From Janibacter sp. CX7 (GTDB taxonomy: Bacteria > Actinomycetota > Actinomycetes > Actinomycetales > Dermatophilaceae), in contig NZ_CP101464.1 of NCBI RefSeq assembly GCF_024362365.1, positions 1,674,001 through 1,738,000 on the forward strand: a DNA stretch of 64,000 nt, read 5' to 3'. Both the position numbers and the translations under genes were made by a program. The notes under the pieces are model-generated. The model worked only from the letters and a program-made list of their open reading frames with translations. It did no database searches and had not been told where the DNA came from. Of this stretch, positions 1 through 7,980 are shown piece by piece; positions within the stretch are counted from its first letter, which is position 1; each line of letters starts with the position of its first letter.

Positions 1-349
1 TCCACGTCTCACCGGCGAGCCGGACCCGCCCGTCGGTCTCGGTGACGGTCTCGAGGACACGGGCCTGACGGCCGGCCAGGGCACCCGACCCGATGTCCGC
101 GGAGGCGGCCGGATCGGTGAACTGCCGCTTGACGATCGGGCGCACCACCGCGATGAGCAGCAGCGCCACGGCCACGGCCACGACGATCTGCACGACGACG
201 GGTGCGCCGAGACCGGCGGCCAGCGCCCCGACGAGGGCCCCGCCGAAGAGCATGACGAAGACGAAGTCGACGGTGGCCGCCTCGATCGCGATCAGGACGA
301 GCGCCAGGCCCAGCCACGCCAGCCAGAGGTTGTCCCCGAGCCACTCCAT
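1..349 (-). CDS. NfeD-like membrane protein (3' end cut by window edge)
   Basis: The 116 visible residues begin at the ATG at 349, preceded by a G-rich ribosome-binding stretch, and run off the left edge. Three hydrophobic stretches are visible: about residues 8-31, a glycine/alanine-rich segment to about 48, and a long valine/alanine/leucine helix at about 50-68. RPIVKRQF then opens a soluble domain in which a beta-rich segment begins. This layout matches short NfeD proteins, whose C-terminal OB-fold domain follows two or three membrane helices and which usually work with SPFH/flotillin-type membrane proteins. No partner gene is visible because the neighbour lies beyond the edge. The assignment rests on topology and general resemblance, so another small membrane protein is possible. 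Confidence 0.7.
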   Translation of the reverse strand, partial: MEWLGDNLWLAWLGLALVLIAIEAATVDFVFVMLFGGALVGALAAGLGAPVVVQIVVAVAVALLLIAVVRPIVKRQFTDPAASADIGSGALAGRQARVLETVTETDGRVRLAGETW

Positions 350-453
350 GTATTGCCCCCTAGGTCGTGCGTCGAGCCCCCATCATGTCAACCGCACCCC
401 GACGAAGAGGGATCAGCCCACCGGTCGTGACCACAGCGTGTCCGGCACCGGCC

Positions 454-1239
454 TCAGGAGCGCGCGCGGGCCGCCCAGCGCTGCCCGTGCTGCTCGAGCA
501 CGAGGTCGAGCCCGAAGGTCTCGGAGAGGTTGGCCTCGGTGAGCGTGATCTCGAGCGGGCCCTGCGCGACGACCTGACCCTCGCGCAGGAGGAGCACGTC
601 GGTGAAGTGCGGCGGGATCTCCTCGACGTGGTGAGTCACCATGACGAGCGCAGGGGCCTCGAGGTCACCGGCGATCTGGCCGAGCCGGCCGACGAGGTCC
701 TCGCGGCCACCGAGGTCGAGGCCTGCCGCTGGCTCGTCGAGGAGCATCAGCTCGGGGTCGGTCATGAGGGCCCGGGCGATCTGCACCCGCTTGCGCTCGC
801 CCTCGGAGAGGGTGCCGTAGGTGCGGTCGGCGAGGTGGCCCGCGCCGAGGGCCTCGAGCAGCTCGAGGGCCCGCGCGTGGTCGAGGCCGTCGTAGGACTC
901 GCGCCAGCGGCCGACGACGCCCCAGGAGGCGGTGACGACGACGTCGGCCACCCGCTCGCGGCCGGGGATGCGCTCGGCGAGCGCCGCCGAGGCCAGACCG
1001 ATCCGGGGCCGCAGCTCGAAGACGTCGACGGCACCCATCACCTCGCCGAGGATCCCGACGACCCCGCGGGTCGGGTGCATGCGCCCGGATGCGAGCTGCA
1101 GCAGCGTCGTCTTGCCGGCGCCGTTGGGCCCGAGCACGACCCAGCGCTGACCCTCCTCGACCTCCCAGTCGATCTCGGACAGCAGGGTGGATCCCCCGCG
1201 GACCACGGTCGCACCGGCCAGGGCGAGGACATCACTCAT
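454..1239 (-). CDS. Stand-alone ABC transporter ATP-binding protein
   Basis: This 261-residue nucleotide-binding subunit has Walker A GPNGAGKTT (37-45), signature LSEGERK (144-150), Walker B LMLLDEP (164-170) and a D-loop. The switch histidine lies in VTHHVEE near 200, and the VTHHVEE form resembles ModF/YlmA-type ATPases. No permease or binding-protein gene adjoins it, so the substrate cannot be read from context. The ATG at 1239 has no Shine-Dalgarno site; a TAGGGT -10-like box lies 7 nt upstream, which suggests a leaderless message. It is divergent from the next gene, with only 38 bp between the two start codons. The ATPase role is certain; the transport role is inferred. Confidence 0.9.
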   Translation of the reverse strand: MSDVLALAGATVVRGGSTLLSEIDWEVEEGQRWVVLGPNGAGKTTLLQLASGRMHPTRGVVGILGEVMGAVDVFELRPRIGLASAALAERIPGRERVADVVVTASWGVVGRWRESYDGLDHARALELLEALGAGHLADRTYGTLSEGERKRVQIARALMTDPELMLLDEPAAGLDLGGREDLVGRLGQIAGDLEAPALVMVTHHVEEIPPHFTDVLLLREGQVVAQGPLEITLTEANLSETFGLDLVLEQHGQRWAARARS

Positions 1240-1277
1240 GGACCCGACCCTAACCGTCGCTGACTACCATCTGTCAG
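1240..1277. promoter_or_regulatory. Compact divergent leaderless promoter pair
   Basis: The 38 bp between the divergent start codons carry TAGGGT on the minus strand (1252-1247, 7 nt before ATG 1239) and TACCAT on the plus strand (1265-1270, 7 nt before ATG 1278). Neither gene has a Shine-Dalgarno site. The spacing is that of leaderless actinobacterial promoters, in which transcription starts at the first base of the start codon. Confidence 0.55.
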
Positions 1278-2033
1278 ATGCCCGAGCTGCCCGCATCCGT
1301 CCGTGTCGCCGCCTGGGTGACGCACGCCTGGGCGGGCGGCGTCACCCACACCGAGGCCGTCGAACGGGCCCTGCCCGACGTCGACCACACCGAGGGCCTC
1401 GTCGAGCAGCTGCGGCTGTGGCGCGACCTCGGCGAGGCGGCGGTGCTCGTGGCCCTGCCCTCTCCCGGCGACCTCGCCGGGCTGCCGCGCTGCGGCCCGA
1501 TCGCGACCGATGCCGCGGCCGACGCCGGGGAGGCGCTCTACGTCGCCGGGCTCGGCGGCCTGCTCGTCCCGAGCGTCTCGACCTTCGGCTCTGCGGGGGC
1601 CGAGGGCCTGCGCATCGACTGGATGGCCCACGACGCCGACCCCGTGCCCCCGCACCGCATCGAGGCGCTCGAGCCCTCGCAGCTCGAGCGCCACCTGCGC
1701 CGCCGGCTGCTCCTGGCCATCGACGAGCTCGACGCGGTGGGCGGCACCCCGTGGGCCGACGAGATCGCCCGCGACCTCGTCGACGAGCGTCTCGGCACCG
1801 ACTGGGCCCTGCCCACCGCGCTGCCGGAGCGGGCCCGCAAGGTCATCGCGCTCGCCGGCACCGTCTCGCTCGCGGCCGAGGTGGGCCTGCAGGCCTCCGG
1901 CGCCCTCACGGCTGCGGGTGACGAGTCGCGCGCCGTCGCCCTTCGCTCCTTGCGGCGGGAGAGCGAGCGGACCCTCGCCGACGCGACCAATGCCGCCTGC
2001 GCAGCGATGGCCGGTTGGGTGCCGAGCCGGTGA
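1278..2033 (+). CDS. Conserved actinobacterial protein of unknown function
   Basis: I do not recognise a named family for this 251-residue protein. It is acidic, has no signal peptide and no membrane helix, and is rich in Ala, Leu, Glu and Asp. Its first two-thirds contain a PGDLAGLP segment and a GLGGLLVPSVSTFG stretch; the last third is helical and Arg/Glu rich. It therefore looks cytosolic. The ATG at 1278 follows a TACCAT box by 7 nt, suggesting leaderless expression. The stop codon overlaps the next start (TGATG), so the following acetyltransferase is probably translated by coupling. Codon usage and GC3 match real genes here, and the reverse frames lack plausible starts, which supports it as a true gene. 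Confidence 0.75.
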   Translation: MPELPASVRVAAWVTHAWAGGVTHTEAVERALPDVDHTEGLVEQLRLWRDLGEAAVLVALPSPGDLAGLPRCGPIATDAAADAGEALYVAGLGGLLVPSVSTFGSAGAEGLRIDWMAHDADPVPPHRIEALEPSQLERHLRRRLLLAIDELDAVGGTPWADEIARDLVDERLGTDWALPTALPERARKVIALAGTVSLAAEVGLQASGALTAAGDESRAVALRSLRRESERTLADATNAACAAMAGWVPSR

Positions 2034-2551
2034 TGCGCACGCTGACCACGTCTCGCCTGCGGCTGGAGCCGATCGTCGCGCGGGACCTGGACTTCCTCGT
2101 CGAGCTCGACGGCGACGCGCAGGTCCTGCGCCACATACTCGGGCGGGCCCGCACCGAGGCGGAGGCGCGCGACTTCTGGACGCCGCAGATCCCCGGGCCG
2201 ATGTGGGTCGGGTACGTCGAGGACGAGCCCGTCGGCTGGTGGTCCCTGTGGCCGCGCGAAGGGGGTGCCGCCGAGCTCGGCTACCGGCTCGCGGGCCGGT
2301 GGTGGCGGCAGGGTCTGGCCGTCGAGGGGGCGAGAGCCGTGCTCGCAGAGTGCTTCGCCGACCCCGGCCTCGACGTCGTGCGCGCCGAGACGATGGTCGT
2401 CAACACCGGCTCTCGCGGCGTCATGCGACGCCTCGGGATGCGCGAGGTGCGCATCGAGGTCCGCGAGTGGGAGGACCCGCTGCCCGGCGCCGAGCTCGGC
2501 GAGGTGATCAGCGAGATCACCCGTCAGGACTGGGCGAGCACCGTCTCGTAG
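2033..2551 (+). CDS. GNAT-family N-acetyltransferase (RimJ/RimL-like)
   Basis: The 172-residue product opens with MRTLTTSRLRLEP, the usual start of RimJ/RimL-type acetyltransferases. It carries the acetyl-CoA-binding loop in AGRWWRQGLAVEGARAV, followed by the VRAETMVVNTGSRGVMRRLGM segment typical of motif B. These enzymes move an acetyl group from acetyl-CoA to an amine on a protein or small molecule; the substrate is not readable here. The ATG at 2033 was preferred because it overlaps the previous stop (TGATG) and gives the canonical N-terminus; an in-frame TTG at 2015 is possible but would overlap further. The 3' end overlaps the convergent glycogen synthase gene by 28 bp. Confidence 0.85.
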   Translation: MRTLTTSRLRLEPIVARDLDFLVELDGDAQVLRHILGRARTEAEARDFWTPQIPGPMWVGYVEDEPVGWWSLWPREGGAAELGYRLAGRWWRQGLAVEGARAVLAECFADPGLDVVRAETMVVNTGSRGVMRRLGMREVRIEVREWEDPLPGAELGEVISEITRQDWASTVS

Positions 2552-3720
2552 ACCGCCATCGTCCGATCGCCGATGCTCGTCCAGCTGAAGTGTTCGACCG
2601 CACGCTGCCGCCCGGCGAGACCACGTTCGCGCGCCCGCCCGGGGTCGGACACGGCGTCGACGAGGGCCGCCGCGAGGTCGGCCTCGAAGCGCGCCGGGTC
2701 GACCGGCGCGCCGGTGCCGTCCTGGACCTGCTCGATCGGCACGAGCCACCCGGTGACGCCGTCGTCGACGACCTCGGGGATCCCACCGGTGGCGGTCGCG
2801 ACGACCGGCAGCTCGCACGCCATGGCCTCGAGGTTGACGATGCCGAGAGGCTCGTAGACCGACGGGCAGGCGAAGACCGTCGCCGCGGTCAGCAGCGCGA
2901 TGACCTCGGCACGGGGAAGCATCTCGCTGATCCACACCACCCCGTCCCGCCGCGCCCGCAGCTCGGCGACGAGGGCCTCGACCTCCGCGAGGATCTCCGG
3001 GGTGTCGGGGGCGCCGGCGCAGAGCACGACCTGCACCTCGGGCGGCAGCTCGCGCGCCGCGCGCAGCAGGTGCGGCAGGCCCTTTTGCCGGGTGATTCGG
3101 CCGACGAAGACGACCGAGGGGCGGTCGGGGTCGACGCCGTGGCGCCGCACGACGTCGAGGCGGTGCGCGGGCTGCCACAGCCGGGCGTCGATGCCGTTGT
3201 GCACCACGTGGACCCTGTCGGGGTCGATCGCGGGATAGCTGCGCAGGATGTCGGCCCGCATGCCGTGACTCACGGCGATGACGCCGGCCGCTGCCTCGTA
3301 GGCGGTGCGCTCGACCCACGACGAGAGGGCATAGCCGCCGCCGAGCTGCTCGGCCTTCCACGGGCGCAGGGGCTCGAGGCTGTGCGCCGAGACGACGTGC
3401 GGCACACCGTGCAGCAGGCTCGCCGTGTGGCCGGCGAAGTTCGCGTACCAGGTGTGGCTGTGCACGAGGTCCGCTCCCCCGCAGTCGGCCGCCATTGCCA
3501 GGTCGACACCCATCGTCGTCAGGGCGGGGTTGGCCTCCTGCAGACCCGGCGGGTCGGGATAGGCCGTCGTCCCCCCTTCGTCCCGCGGGGCGCCGAAGCA
3601 CCGCACCCGCACGTCCGTGTCACCCCGCTGCCGCAGGGCCCGGGTCAGCTCGGCGACGTGGACTCCGGCACCGCCGTAGACCGCCGGTGGGTACTCCTTG
3701 CTGAGGATGTCGACGCGCAC
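2524..3720 (-). CDS. glgM: GT4 glycogen/maltose-1-phosphate synthase (GlgA/GlgM type)
   Basis: This 398-residue GT4 glycosyltransferase has the N-terminal glycine-rich KEYPPAVYGGAGVHV motif for the ADP-glucose site and a linker VFVGRITRQKG. The C-terminal retaining-GT motif is EPLGIVNLE (E-x7-E). It matches the mycobacterial Rv1212c class, called GlgA in many genomes but shown in that lineage to make alpha-maltose-1-phosphate from ADP-glucose and glucose-1-phosphate for the GlgE route to alpha-glucan. No glgE or treS lies in the window. glgC, which makes ADP-glucose, is divergent and adjacent. The GTG start at 3720 is followed by RVDILSKEYPP and preceded 6 nt upstream by TAGGCT, a leaderless arrangement. 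The classical glycogen synthase reaction cannot be excluded. Confidence 0.92.
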   Translation of the reverse strand: MRVDILSKEYPPAVYGGAGVHVAELTRALRQRGDTDVRVRCFGAPRDEGGTTAYPDPPGLQEANPALTTMGVDLAMAADCGGADLVHSHTWYANFAGHTASLLHGVPHVVSAHSLEPLRPWKAEQLGGGYALSSWVERTAYEAAAGVIAVSHGMRADILRSYPAIDPDRVHVVHNGIDARLWQPAHRLDVVRRHGVDPDRPSVVFVGRITRQKGLPHLLRAARELPPEVQVVLCAGAPDTPEILAEVEALVAELRARRDGVVWISEMLPRAEVIALLTAATVFACPSVYEPLGIVNLEAMACELPVVATATGGIPEVVDDGVTGWLVPIEQVQDGTGAPVDPARFEADLAAALVDAVSDPGRARERGLAGRQRAVEHFSWTSIGDRTMAVYETVLAQS

Positions 3721-3732
3721 CCCGTCAGCCTA
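3721..3732 (-). promoter_or_regulatory. Leaderless -10 box of glgM
   Basis: TAGGCT at 3732-3727 on the minus strand is followed by a 6-nt spacer (GACGGG) and the GTG start at 3720. No Shine-Dalgarno site is present. Confidence 0.5.
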
Positions 3733-3806
3733 GGGCGAGGGGGCGGACAGGGACACCGGCGAGCCACTAGGTTGGCCCTGACACCGGCACCGCGAAGGGA
3801 GTCGAC

Positions 3807-5054
3807 ATGGTCCGCAGAGGTCAGCCCAGTGTCCTGACGATCGTCCTCGCGGGAGGTGAGGGCAAGCGACTGATGCCGCTCACCGCGGACCGGGCCAAGC
3901 CGGCCGTGCCCTTCGGCGGGATCTACCGGCTCGTCGACTTCGCGCTGAGCAATGTCGTCAACTCCGGTTATGCCAAGATCATCGTCCTGACGCAGTACAA
4001 GTCACACAGCCTCGACCGCCACGTCAGCCAGGCCTGGCGGCTGGCCTCCCCGCTCGGTCACTACGTGGCGCCCATCCCGGCCCAGCAGCGCCGCGGCAAG
4101 AGTTGGTACACGGGCAGCGCCGACGCGATCTACCAGTCGCTCAACGCCATCACCGACGAGCGCCCGGACATCGTCGTCGTGGTCGGGGCGGACCACGTCT
4201 ACCGCATGGACTTCTCCGACATGGTCGAGCAGCACCTCGACACCGGCGCGGAGTGCACGGTGGCGGCGATCCGGCAGCCGATCTCGACGGCCGACCAGTT
4301 CGGGGTCATGGAGGTCGGCGAGGACGGGCGACGGATCACGGCCTTCCGCGAGAAGCCCTCCGACCCCGTGGGCCTGCCGGACGCACCCCATGAGGTCTAC
4401 GCGTCGATGGGCAACTACGTCTTCTCGACCGATGCCCTCATGGATGCCGTCAAGCGCGACGCCGAGGCCGACAGCCGGCACGACATGGGCGGCGACATCG
4501 TGCCCGACTTCGTCGCGCGGGGCAGCGCCCACGCCTACGACTTCGCCGACAACACCGTGCCGGGGTCGACCGACCGGGACCGCGGCTACTGGCGCGACGT
4601 CGGCACGATCGACAGCTACTTCGACGCCCACCTCGACCTGACGTCGATCCACCCGGTCTTCAACCTCTACAACTACAGCTGGCCGATCAACACCAACCAC
4701 GGCCCCTACCCACCGGCGAAGTTCGTCCACGCCGACGACGAGCGGGCCGGCGGCGCGACGAACTCGATCGTCTCCCCCGGCGTCGTCGTCTCGGGCGGCC
4801 ACGTCGACAACTCGGTGCTCTCGCCGGGGGTCTTCGTCCACAGCTACTCCGAGGTGCGCGACAGCGTGCTGCTCGACGGTGTCGACGTCGGTCGGCACGC
4901 GCGGTTGCACCGGGTCATCGTCGACAAGGGCGTGCGCCTGCCGGCCGGCATCGAGCTGGGTCTCGATGCGGAGGCCGACCGCGCCCGCGGACTGCATGTC
5001 ACCGAGTCCGGGATCACCGTGGTCGGCAAGGGGCACGTCTTCGACGCCTCCTAG
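3807..5054 (+). CDS. glgC: Glucose-1-phosphate adenylyltransferase
   Basis: GlgC makes ADP-glucose from ATP and glucose-1-phosphate, the committed step of glycogen synthesis. The 415-residue length is typical. The N-terminal nucleotidyltransferase motif [12 protein letters not shown] is followed by [10 protein letters not shown]. Later blocks include the [14 protein letters not shown] metal/nucleotide region, the FREKPSDP glucose-1-phosphate site and the [11 protein letters not shown] segment. The C-terminal left-handed beta-helix is represented by hexapeptide repeats ([23 protein letters not shown]). The ATG at 3807 has a GAAGGG ribosome-binding site about 6 nt upstream, and a TAGGTT -10-like box lies at 3768-3773, so this gene is leadered, unlike divergent glgM. 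serB follows after 44 nt. Confidence 0.97.
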   Translation: MVRRGQPSVLTIVLAGGEGKRLMPLTADRAKPAVPFGGIYRLVDFALSNVVNSGYAKIIVLTQYKSHSLDRHVSQAWRLASPLGHYVAPIPAQQRRGKSWYTGSADAIYQSLNAITDERPDIVVVVGADHVYRMDFSDMVEQHLDTGAECTVAAIRQPISTADQFGVMEVGEDGRRITAFREKPSDPVGLPDAPHEVYASMGNYVFSTDALMDAVKRDAEADSRHDMGGDIVPDFVARGSAHAYDFADNTVPGSTDRDRGYWRDVGTIDSYFDAHLDLTSIHPVFNLYNYSWPINTNHGPYPPAKFVHADDERAGGATNSIVSPGVVVSGGHVDNSVLSPGVFVHSYSEVRDSVLLDGVDVGRHARLHRVIVDKGVRLPAGIELGLDAEADRARGLHVTESGITVVGKGHVFDAS

Positions 5055-5063
5055 ACTGCGGCC

Positions 5064-5102
5064 ATGCCACGCAGCCACGCAGAGGTCGGGGACCGCCCGT
5101 GA
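5064..5102 (+). other. Possible 12-codon leader ORF before serB
   Basis: ATG at 5064 opens a 12-codon frame (MPRSHAEVGDRP) whose TGA stop at 5100-5102 overlaps the proposed GTG start of serB at 5099 as GTGA. Coupling by a mini-ORF is possible, but a frame this short can arise by chance in GC-rich DNA. Confidence 0.25.
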
Positions 5103-5794
5103 GCCGGCTCCCCGGAGAGGGCCCGATCGCCCTCGTCATGGACGTCGACAGCACGCTCATCCGGGACGAGGTGATCGAGCTCATCGCCGAGCACGCCGGC
5201 ACCCGTGAGGAGGTCGCCGCCGTCACCGAGGCGGCGATGCGCGGTGAGCTCGACTTCGCCGGCAGCCTGCACGCGCGGGTCGCGACCCTCGCCGACCTGC
5301 CGGTCGAGGTCCTCGACCGCGTGCGGGCGAGCGTGCGCCTCACCCCCGGCGCCCGCACCCTCGTCACCACGCTGGTCGAAGGGGGTCACACCGTCGGGCT
5401 GGTCAGTGGCGGCTTCACCGAGATCGTCGACGACCTGGCCCGCGAGCTCGGCATCCCCACCGCGCGGGCCAACACCCTCGAGGTGGTCGACGGTCACCTC
5501 ACCGGCAAGGTGCTGGGCGAGGTCGTCGACCGCGCGGCCAAGGCCGACTTCCTGCGCCGGCTGGCGGCCTCCGCCGGCATCGAGCCGGACCGCACCGTCG
5601 CCGTGGGCGACGGGGCCAACGACCTCGACATGATGGCCGCCGCCGAGCTGGGCATCGCCTTCTGCGCCAAGCCGGCGGTGCGCGAGCAGGCGGACGCGAG
5701 CATCGACGAGCCCGACCTGCGCCGGGTCCTCGACCTCATCGGCCTCGACCCGCTCCCCCAACCCGACGACGAGGGCGGCCACCCCCTCGCCTGA
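5099..5794 (+). CDS. serB: Phosphoserine phosphatase
   Basis: SerB is a HAD-superfamily enzyme that removes phosphate from L-phosphoserine, the last step of serine synthesis. The nucleophile motif MDVDSTLIRDEVIE places the catalytic aspartates at residues 15 and 17. Motif II lies in GLVSGGFTEIV, and the metal-binding motif VGDGANDLDMM is near residue 172. The 231-residue length is that of a single-domain SerB, without the regulatory ACT domains of some mycobacterial forms. The GTG at 5099 was chosen for the motif position; it overlaps the stop of a 12-codon mini-ORF. A long hairpin and a conserved repeat element follow before the convergent fabI gene. Confidence 0.92.
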   Translation: MSRLPGEGPIALVMDVDSTLIRDEVIELIAEHAGTREEVAAVTEAAMRGELDFAGSLHARVATLADLPVEVLDRVRASVRLTPGARTLVTTLVEGGHTVGLVSGGFTEIVDDLARELGIPTARANTLEVVDGHLTGKVLGEVVDRAAKADFLRRLAASAGIEPDRTVAVGDGANDLDMMAAAELGIAFCAKPAVREQADASIDEPDLRRVLDLIGLDPLPQPDDEGGHPLA

Positions 5795-5800
5795 CCGCGT

Positions 5801-5877
5801 GTCGCCCTGCAGTTCGCGCTGGGACCAACGAGATTCCGGGGCCGGCAGGTCCTCCTGGCGCCGAACTGCAGGACGAC
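5801..5877. terminator. Imperfect long hairpin after serB
   Basis: CCTGCAGTTCG (5806-5816) is the exact inverse of CGAACTGCAGG (5862-5872), and pairing continues imperfectly on both sides to about 5801 and 5877. It lies directly behind serB in a convergent gap and probably terminates transcription. Its right arm resembles the left arm of the hairpin at 53631-53675 (both read GCGCC, then GAACT, then GCAGGAC). Confidence 0.6.
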
Positions 5878-5885
5878 ATGCGGTA

Positions 5886-5986
5886 GGGCGAAGGGGATGT
5901 CGGCACACATCAAGCCGAAGTCGAGCACGACGACGCAACCACACGACAGCCAAGGACTTCGGCGGGTGCCGACGTCCCCTTCGCCC
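5886..5986 (+). repeat. Bulged-hairpin repeat element, copy A
   Basis: Copy A of a three-member family. Outer stem: GGGCGAAGGGG (5886-5896) and GTCGGCAC (5899-5906) pair with GTGCCGAC (5966-5973) and CCCCTTCGCCC (5976-5986). A 7-nt bulge ACATCAA (5907-5913) faces only 2 nt (5964-5965). Inner stem: GCCGAAGTC (5914-5922) with GACTTCGGC (5955-5963), around a 32-nt loop. Copies B and C keep the inner stem and bulge exactly or almost exactly while the distal outer arms differ but remain complementary. It lies between the convergent ends of serB and fabI. A bidirectional terminator, a REP-like repeat or a structured RNA would all fit. Confidence 0.85.
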
Positions 5987-6064
5987 GGACGGGACCCACT
6001 GGTCCGGGAGCCGACCCTTCGAGCCGGCCGCGGACGGCCTTCCTCAGGGACCGGGAGAGGTGGC

Positions 6065-6820
6065 TCAGATCCCCATCGCGTGCACGCCGCCGTCGACGTG
6101 CACGATCTCGCCGGTCGTGGCGGGGAACCAGTCGGAGAGCAGCATCGTGCAGGCCTTGGCCGTGGGCACCGGGTCGTTGACGTCCCAGCCGAGAGGCGAA
6201 CGGTCGTCCCACGACTCCTCGAACTGCTCGAAGCCGGGGATCGACTTCGCCGCGGTCGTGCGGATGGGGCCGGCGGCGACGAGGTTGCAGCGGACCCCCT
6301 TCGGGCCGAGGTCACGGGCGAGGTAGCGGTTGGTCGACTCGAAGGCCGCCTTGGCCACGCCCATCCAGTCGTAGACCGGCCAGGCGAAGCTCGCGTCGAA
6401 GGTCAGCCCCACGATCGACCCGCCCTCGGTCATCATCGGCAGCGCCGCGACCCCGAGAGCCTTGAGCGAGTAGGCCGAGACGTGCATCGCCGTCGCGACG
6501 TCCTGCCACTCGGCGTCGAGGAAGGTGAAGGCCCCCTCGGGGGCGAAGCCGATCGAGTGCAGGACGCCGTCGAGGCGCTCGGTGTGCTCGCCGATGCGGT
6601 CGGCGAGGGCCGCGAGGTCCTCCTCGCTCGTGACGTCGAGCTCGATGACCGGGGCCTCCTGCGGGAGGCGCTTGGCGATCGTGCGGGTGATCTTCATCGT
6701 CCGCCCGAAGCTCGTGAGGATCACCTGCGCGCCCTGCTCCTGCGCGAGCTTGGCGACGTGGAAGGCGATCGAGGACTCCATGAGGACGCCGGTGATGAGG
6801 AAGGTCTTGCCGGTGAGCAT
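6065..6820 (-). CDS. fabI: Enoyl-[acyl-carrier-protein] reductase (NADH)
   Basis: FabI/InhA reduces the trans-2 double bond of enoyl-ACP with NADH, the last step of each fatty-acid elongation cycle. The 251-residue short-chain-dehydrogenase-like protein starts MLTGKTFLITG and has the FabI-type active site Y150-x6-K157 within VYDWMGVAKAAFES. HSIGFAP and AAGPIRTTAA are further FabI blocks; the latter is the substrate-binding loop. The ATG at 6820 was chosen over upstream in-frame codons because it gives this canonical start and has a GAAAGG Shine-Dalgarno site 6 nt away. It lies 46 nt behind fabG, the mabA-inhA arrangement. The motif CCCCCTTCG sits just 5' of the Shine-Dalgarno site and could pair with it. 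Confidence 0.95.
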   Translation of the reverse strand: MLTGKTFLITGVLMESSIAFHVAKLAQEQGAQVILTSFGRTMKITRTIAKRLPQEAPVIELDVTSEEDLAALADRIGEHTERLDGVLHSIGFAPEGAFTFLDAEWQDVATAMHVSAYSLKALGVAALPMMTEGGSIVGLTFDASFAWPVYDWMGVAKAAFESTNRYLARDLGPKGVRCNLVAAGPIRTTAAKSIPGFEQFEESWDDRSPLGWDVNDPVPTAKACTMLLSDWFPATTGEIVHVDGGVHAMGI

Positions 6821-6845
6821 CTGCTGCCTTTCGCGAAGGGGGTTG
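6821..6845 (-). promoter_or_regulatory. fabI leader: CCCCCTTCG next to the Shine-Dalgarno site
   Basis: On the minus strand the leader reads AACCCCCTTCG, then CGAAAGG, CAGCAG and ATG. CCTT of the motif can pair with AAGG of the Shine-Dalgarno site in a small hairpin. Nearly the same leader precedes ctaB (29687-29710), and related ones precede the Rieske gene and sufC. A role in translation control is inference. Confidence 0.4.
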
Positions 6846-6866
6846 TCCGGGGGTGAGCGGGAGGGC

Positions 6867-7577
6867 TCAGTGGCCCATGCCGAGGCCGCCGTCGACGGGG
6901 ATGACGGCACCCGAGACGTAGGCCGCGTCGTCGGAGACGAGGAAGGCGACGGCGCCGGCGACCTCGTCGGCCTGGCCGTAGCGCCGCGCCGGGATGGCGG
7001 CCTGGTACTCGGCCTTGGTCTTGTCGGGCAGCTCCGCGGTCATGTCGGTCTCGATGAAGCCGGGCGCGACGACGTTGGCGGTGATGCCCCGGGCGCCGAG
7101 CTCACGGGTCATCGAGCGGGCGATGCCGACGAGCCCGGACTTCGAGGCCGCGTAGTTGGCCTGGCCCGGCGAGCCGTAGAGGCCCACGACGCTCGAGAGC
7201 AGGACGACCCGGCCGAAGCGGGCCTTGACCATCGGCGTCGCCGCGCGGCGCACGCAGCGGAAGGTGCCGTGCAGGTTGGTGTCGACGACGGACGAGAAGT
7301 CGTCGTCGGTCATCCGCATGAGCAGGGTGTCCTTGGTGACGCCGGCATTGGCGACGAGGACCTCGACCTCACCGTCGAGCAGCTCCTTGGCCGCGGTGAA
7401 GGCCGCGTCGACGGAGTCGCTGTCGGTGATCTCGCAGGCGACGACGTCGAGCCCCTCGACCGGGTCGCCGGACCGGGAGGTGACGACGACGCGGTGACCG
7501 TCGGCGAGCAGGCGTCGCGCGATCGCCTCCCCGATGCCTCGGTTGCCTCCGGTGACGAGCACTCGCCGCGATGTCAT
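6867..7577 (-). CDS. fabG: 3-oxoacyl-[acyl-carrier-protein] reductase
   Basis: FabG reduces 3-oxoacyl-ACP to 3-hydroxyacyl-ACP with NADPH in fatty-acid elongation. The 236-residue protein is a classical short-chain dehydrogenase: cofactor motif TGGNRGIG (9-16), NAG (77-79), and catalytic Ser129, Tyr142 and Lys146 in YAASK. The C-terminus VSGAVIPVDGGLGMGH is typical. The start ATG at 7577 has an AAGGAGA ribosome-binding site. It is the first gene of a two-gene operon with fabI and is divergent from a DUF3099 gene. Gene order fabG-fabI plus nearby DUF3099 and SURF1 genes resembles that of other actinobacteria. Confidence 0.95.
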   Translation of the reverse strand: MTSRRVLVTGGNRGIGEAIARRLLADGHRVVVTSRSGDPVEGLDVVACEITDSDSVDAAFTAAKELLDGEVEVLVANAGVTKDTLLMRMTDDDFSSVVDTNLHGTFRCVRRAATPMVKARFGRVVLLSSVVGLYGSPGQANYAASKSGLVGIARSMTRELGARGITANVVAPGFIETDMTAELPDKTKAEYQAAIPARRYGQADEVAGAVAFLVSDDAAYVSGAVIPVDGGLGMGH

Positions 7578-7692
7578 CTCTCTCCTTGGTGTCCGCTCGT
7601 GTGGGTCAGGTCACGCCCGTCCCGACGCTAGAGCACTACCCCCGGGTAGCCGGACACGGACCGCCCCTCGGATGGCTCCCAGACACGCGACG

Positions 7693-7704
7693 TACCCTGA
7701 AGGG
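7693..7704 (+). promoter_or_regulatory. Leaderless -10 box of the DUF3099 gene
   Basis: TACCCT (7693-7698) is followed by GAAGGG and immediately by the GTG start at 7705. GAAGGG abuts the start codon and is too close to serve as a ribosome-binding site, so leaderless transcription is the simpler reading. Confidence 0.45.
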
Positions 7705-7980
7705 GTGCCCCACACGCCCGTCCCCTCGGTGACCACCGCGCCGATCTCGCTCCACGAGGAGCAGGCCGGCCGGATGCGCCAGTACCTCGCGACGATGGCC
7801 CTGCGCACCGCCTGCTTCATCGGCGCCTACTTCTTCGAGGGCTGGCTGCGCTGGGTCTGCGTGGGCCTCGCCGTCGTCCTGCCCTACATCGCCGTGGTCC
7901 TCGTCAACGCCGTCCGCCCCCGCGCCGCCGACGAGACCTTCCAGCCCGTCACCGACCACCGCCGGCAGCTGGGCGCCTGA
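7705..7980 (+). CDS. Small DUF3099-type membrane protein
   Basis: The 91-residue product has a short polar N-terminus containing ISLHEEQAGRMRQYLATMALRT. Two close hydrophobic segments follow (about residues 33-47 and 51-67), then a charged tail. This is the layout of the actinobacterial DUF3099 family of small integral membrane proteins, whose function is unknown. The GTG at 7705 was chosen because a TACCCT box lies 6 nt upstream and the conserved segment follows soon after; a GTG about 24 nt downstream is an alternative. Its stop overlaps the next start (TGATG), so it forms a coupled operon with the Cys/His mini-protein and SURF1. Confidence 0.75.
   Translation: MPHTPVPSVTTAPISLHEEQAGRMRQYLATMALRTACFIGAYFFEGWLRWVCVGLAVVLPYIAVVLVNAVRPRAADETFQPVTDHRRQLGA

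Noticed and set aside
1510..3837. A 775-codon plus-strand open frame spanning the hypothetical, GNAT and glgM genes
   Set aside because: It crosses the ends of three supported genes in other frames and reads as Arg/Pro/Ala-rich noise.
6821..6910. Longer fabI reading to 6910
   Set aside because: The extra 30 residues overlap fabG and precede the standard MLTGKTFLITG start, which has its own ribosome-binding site.
7534..7704. N-terminal extension of the DUF3099 gene back to 7534
   Set aside because: It would overlap fabG, adds an Arg/Pro-rich non-family segment and ignores the TACCCT box and GTG at 7705.
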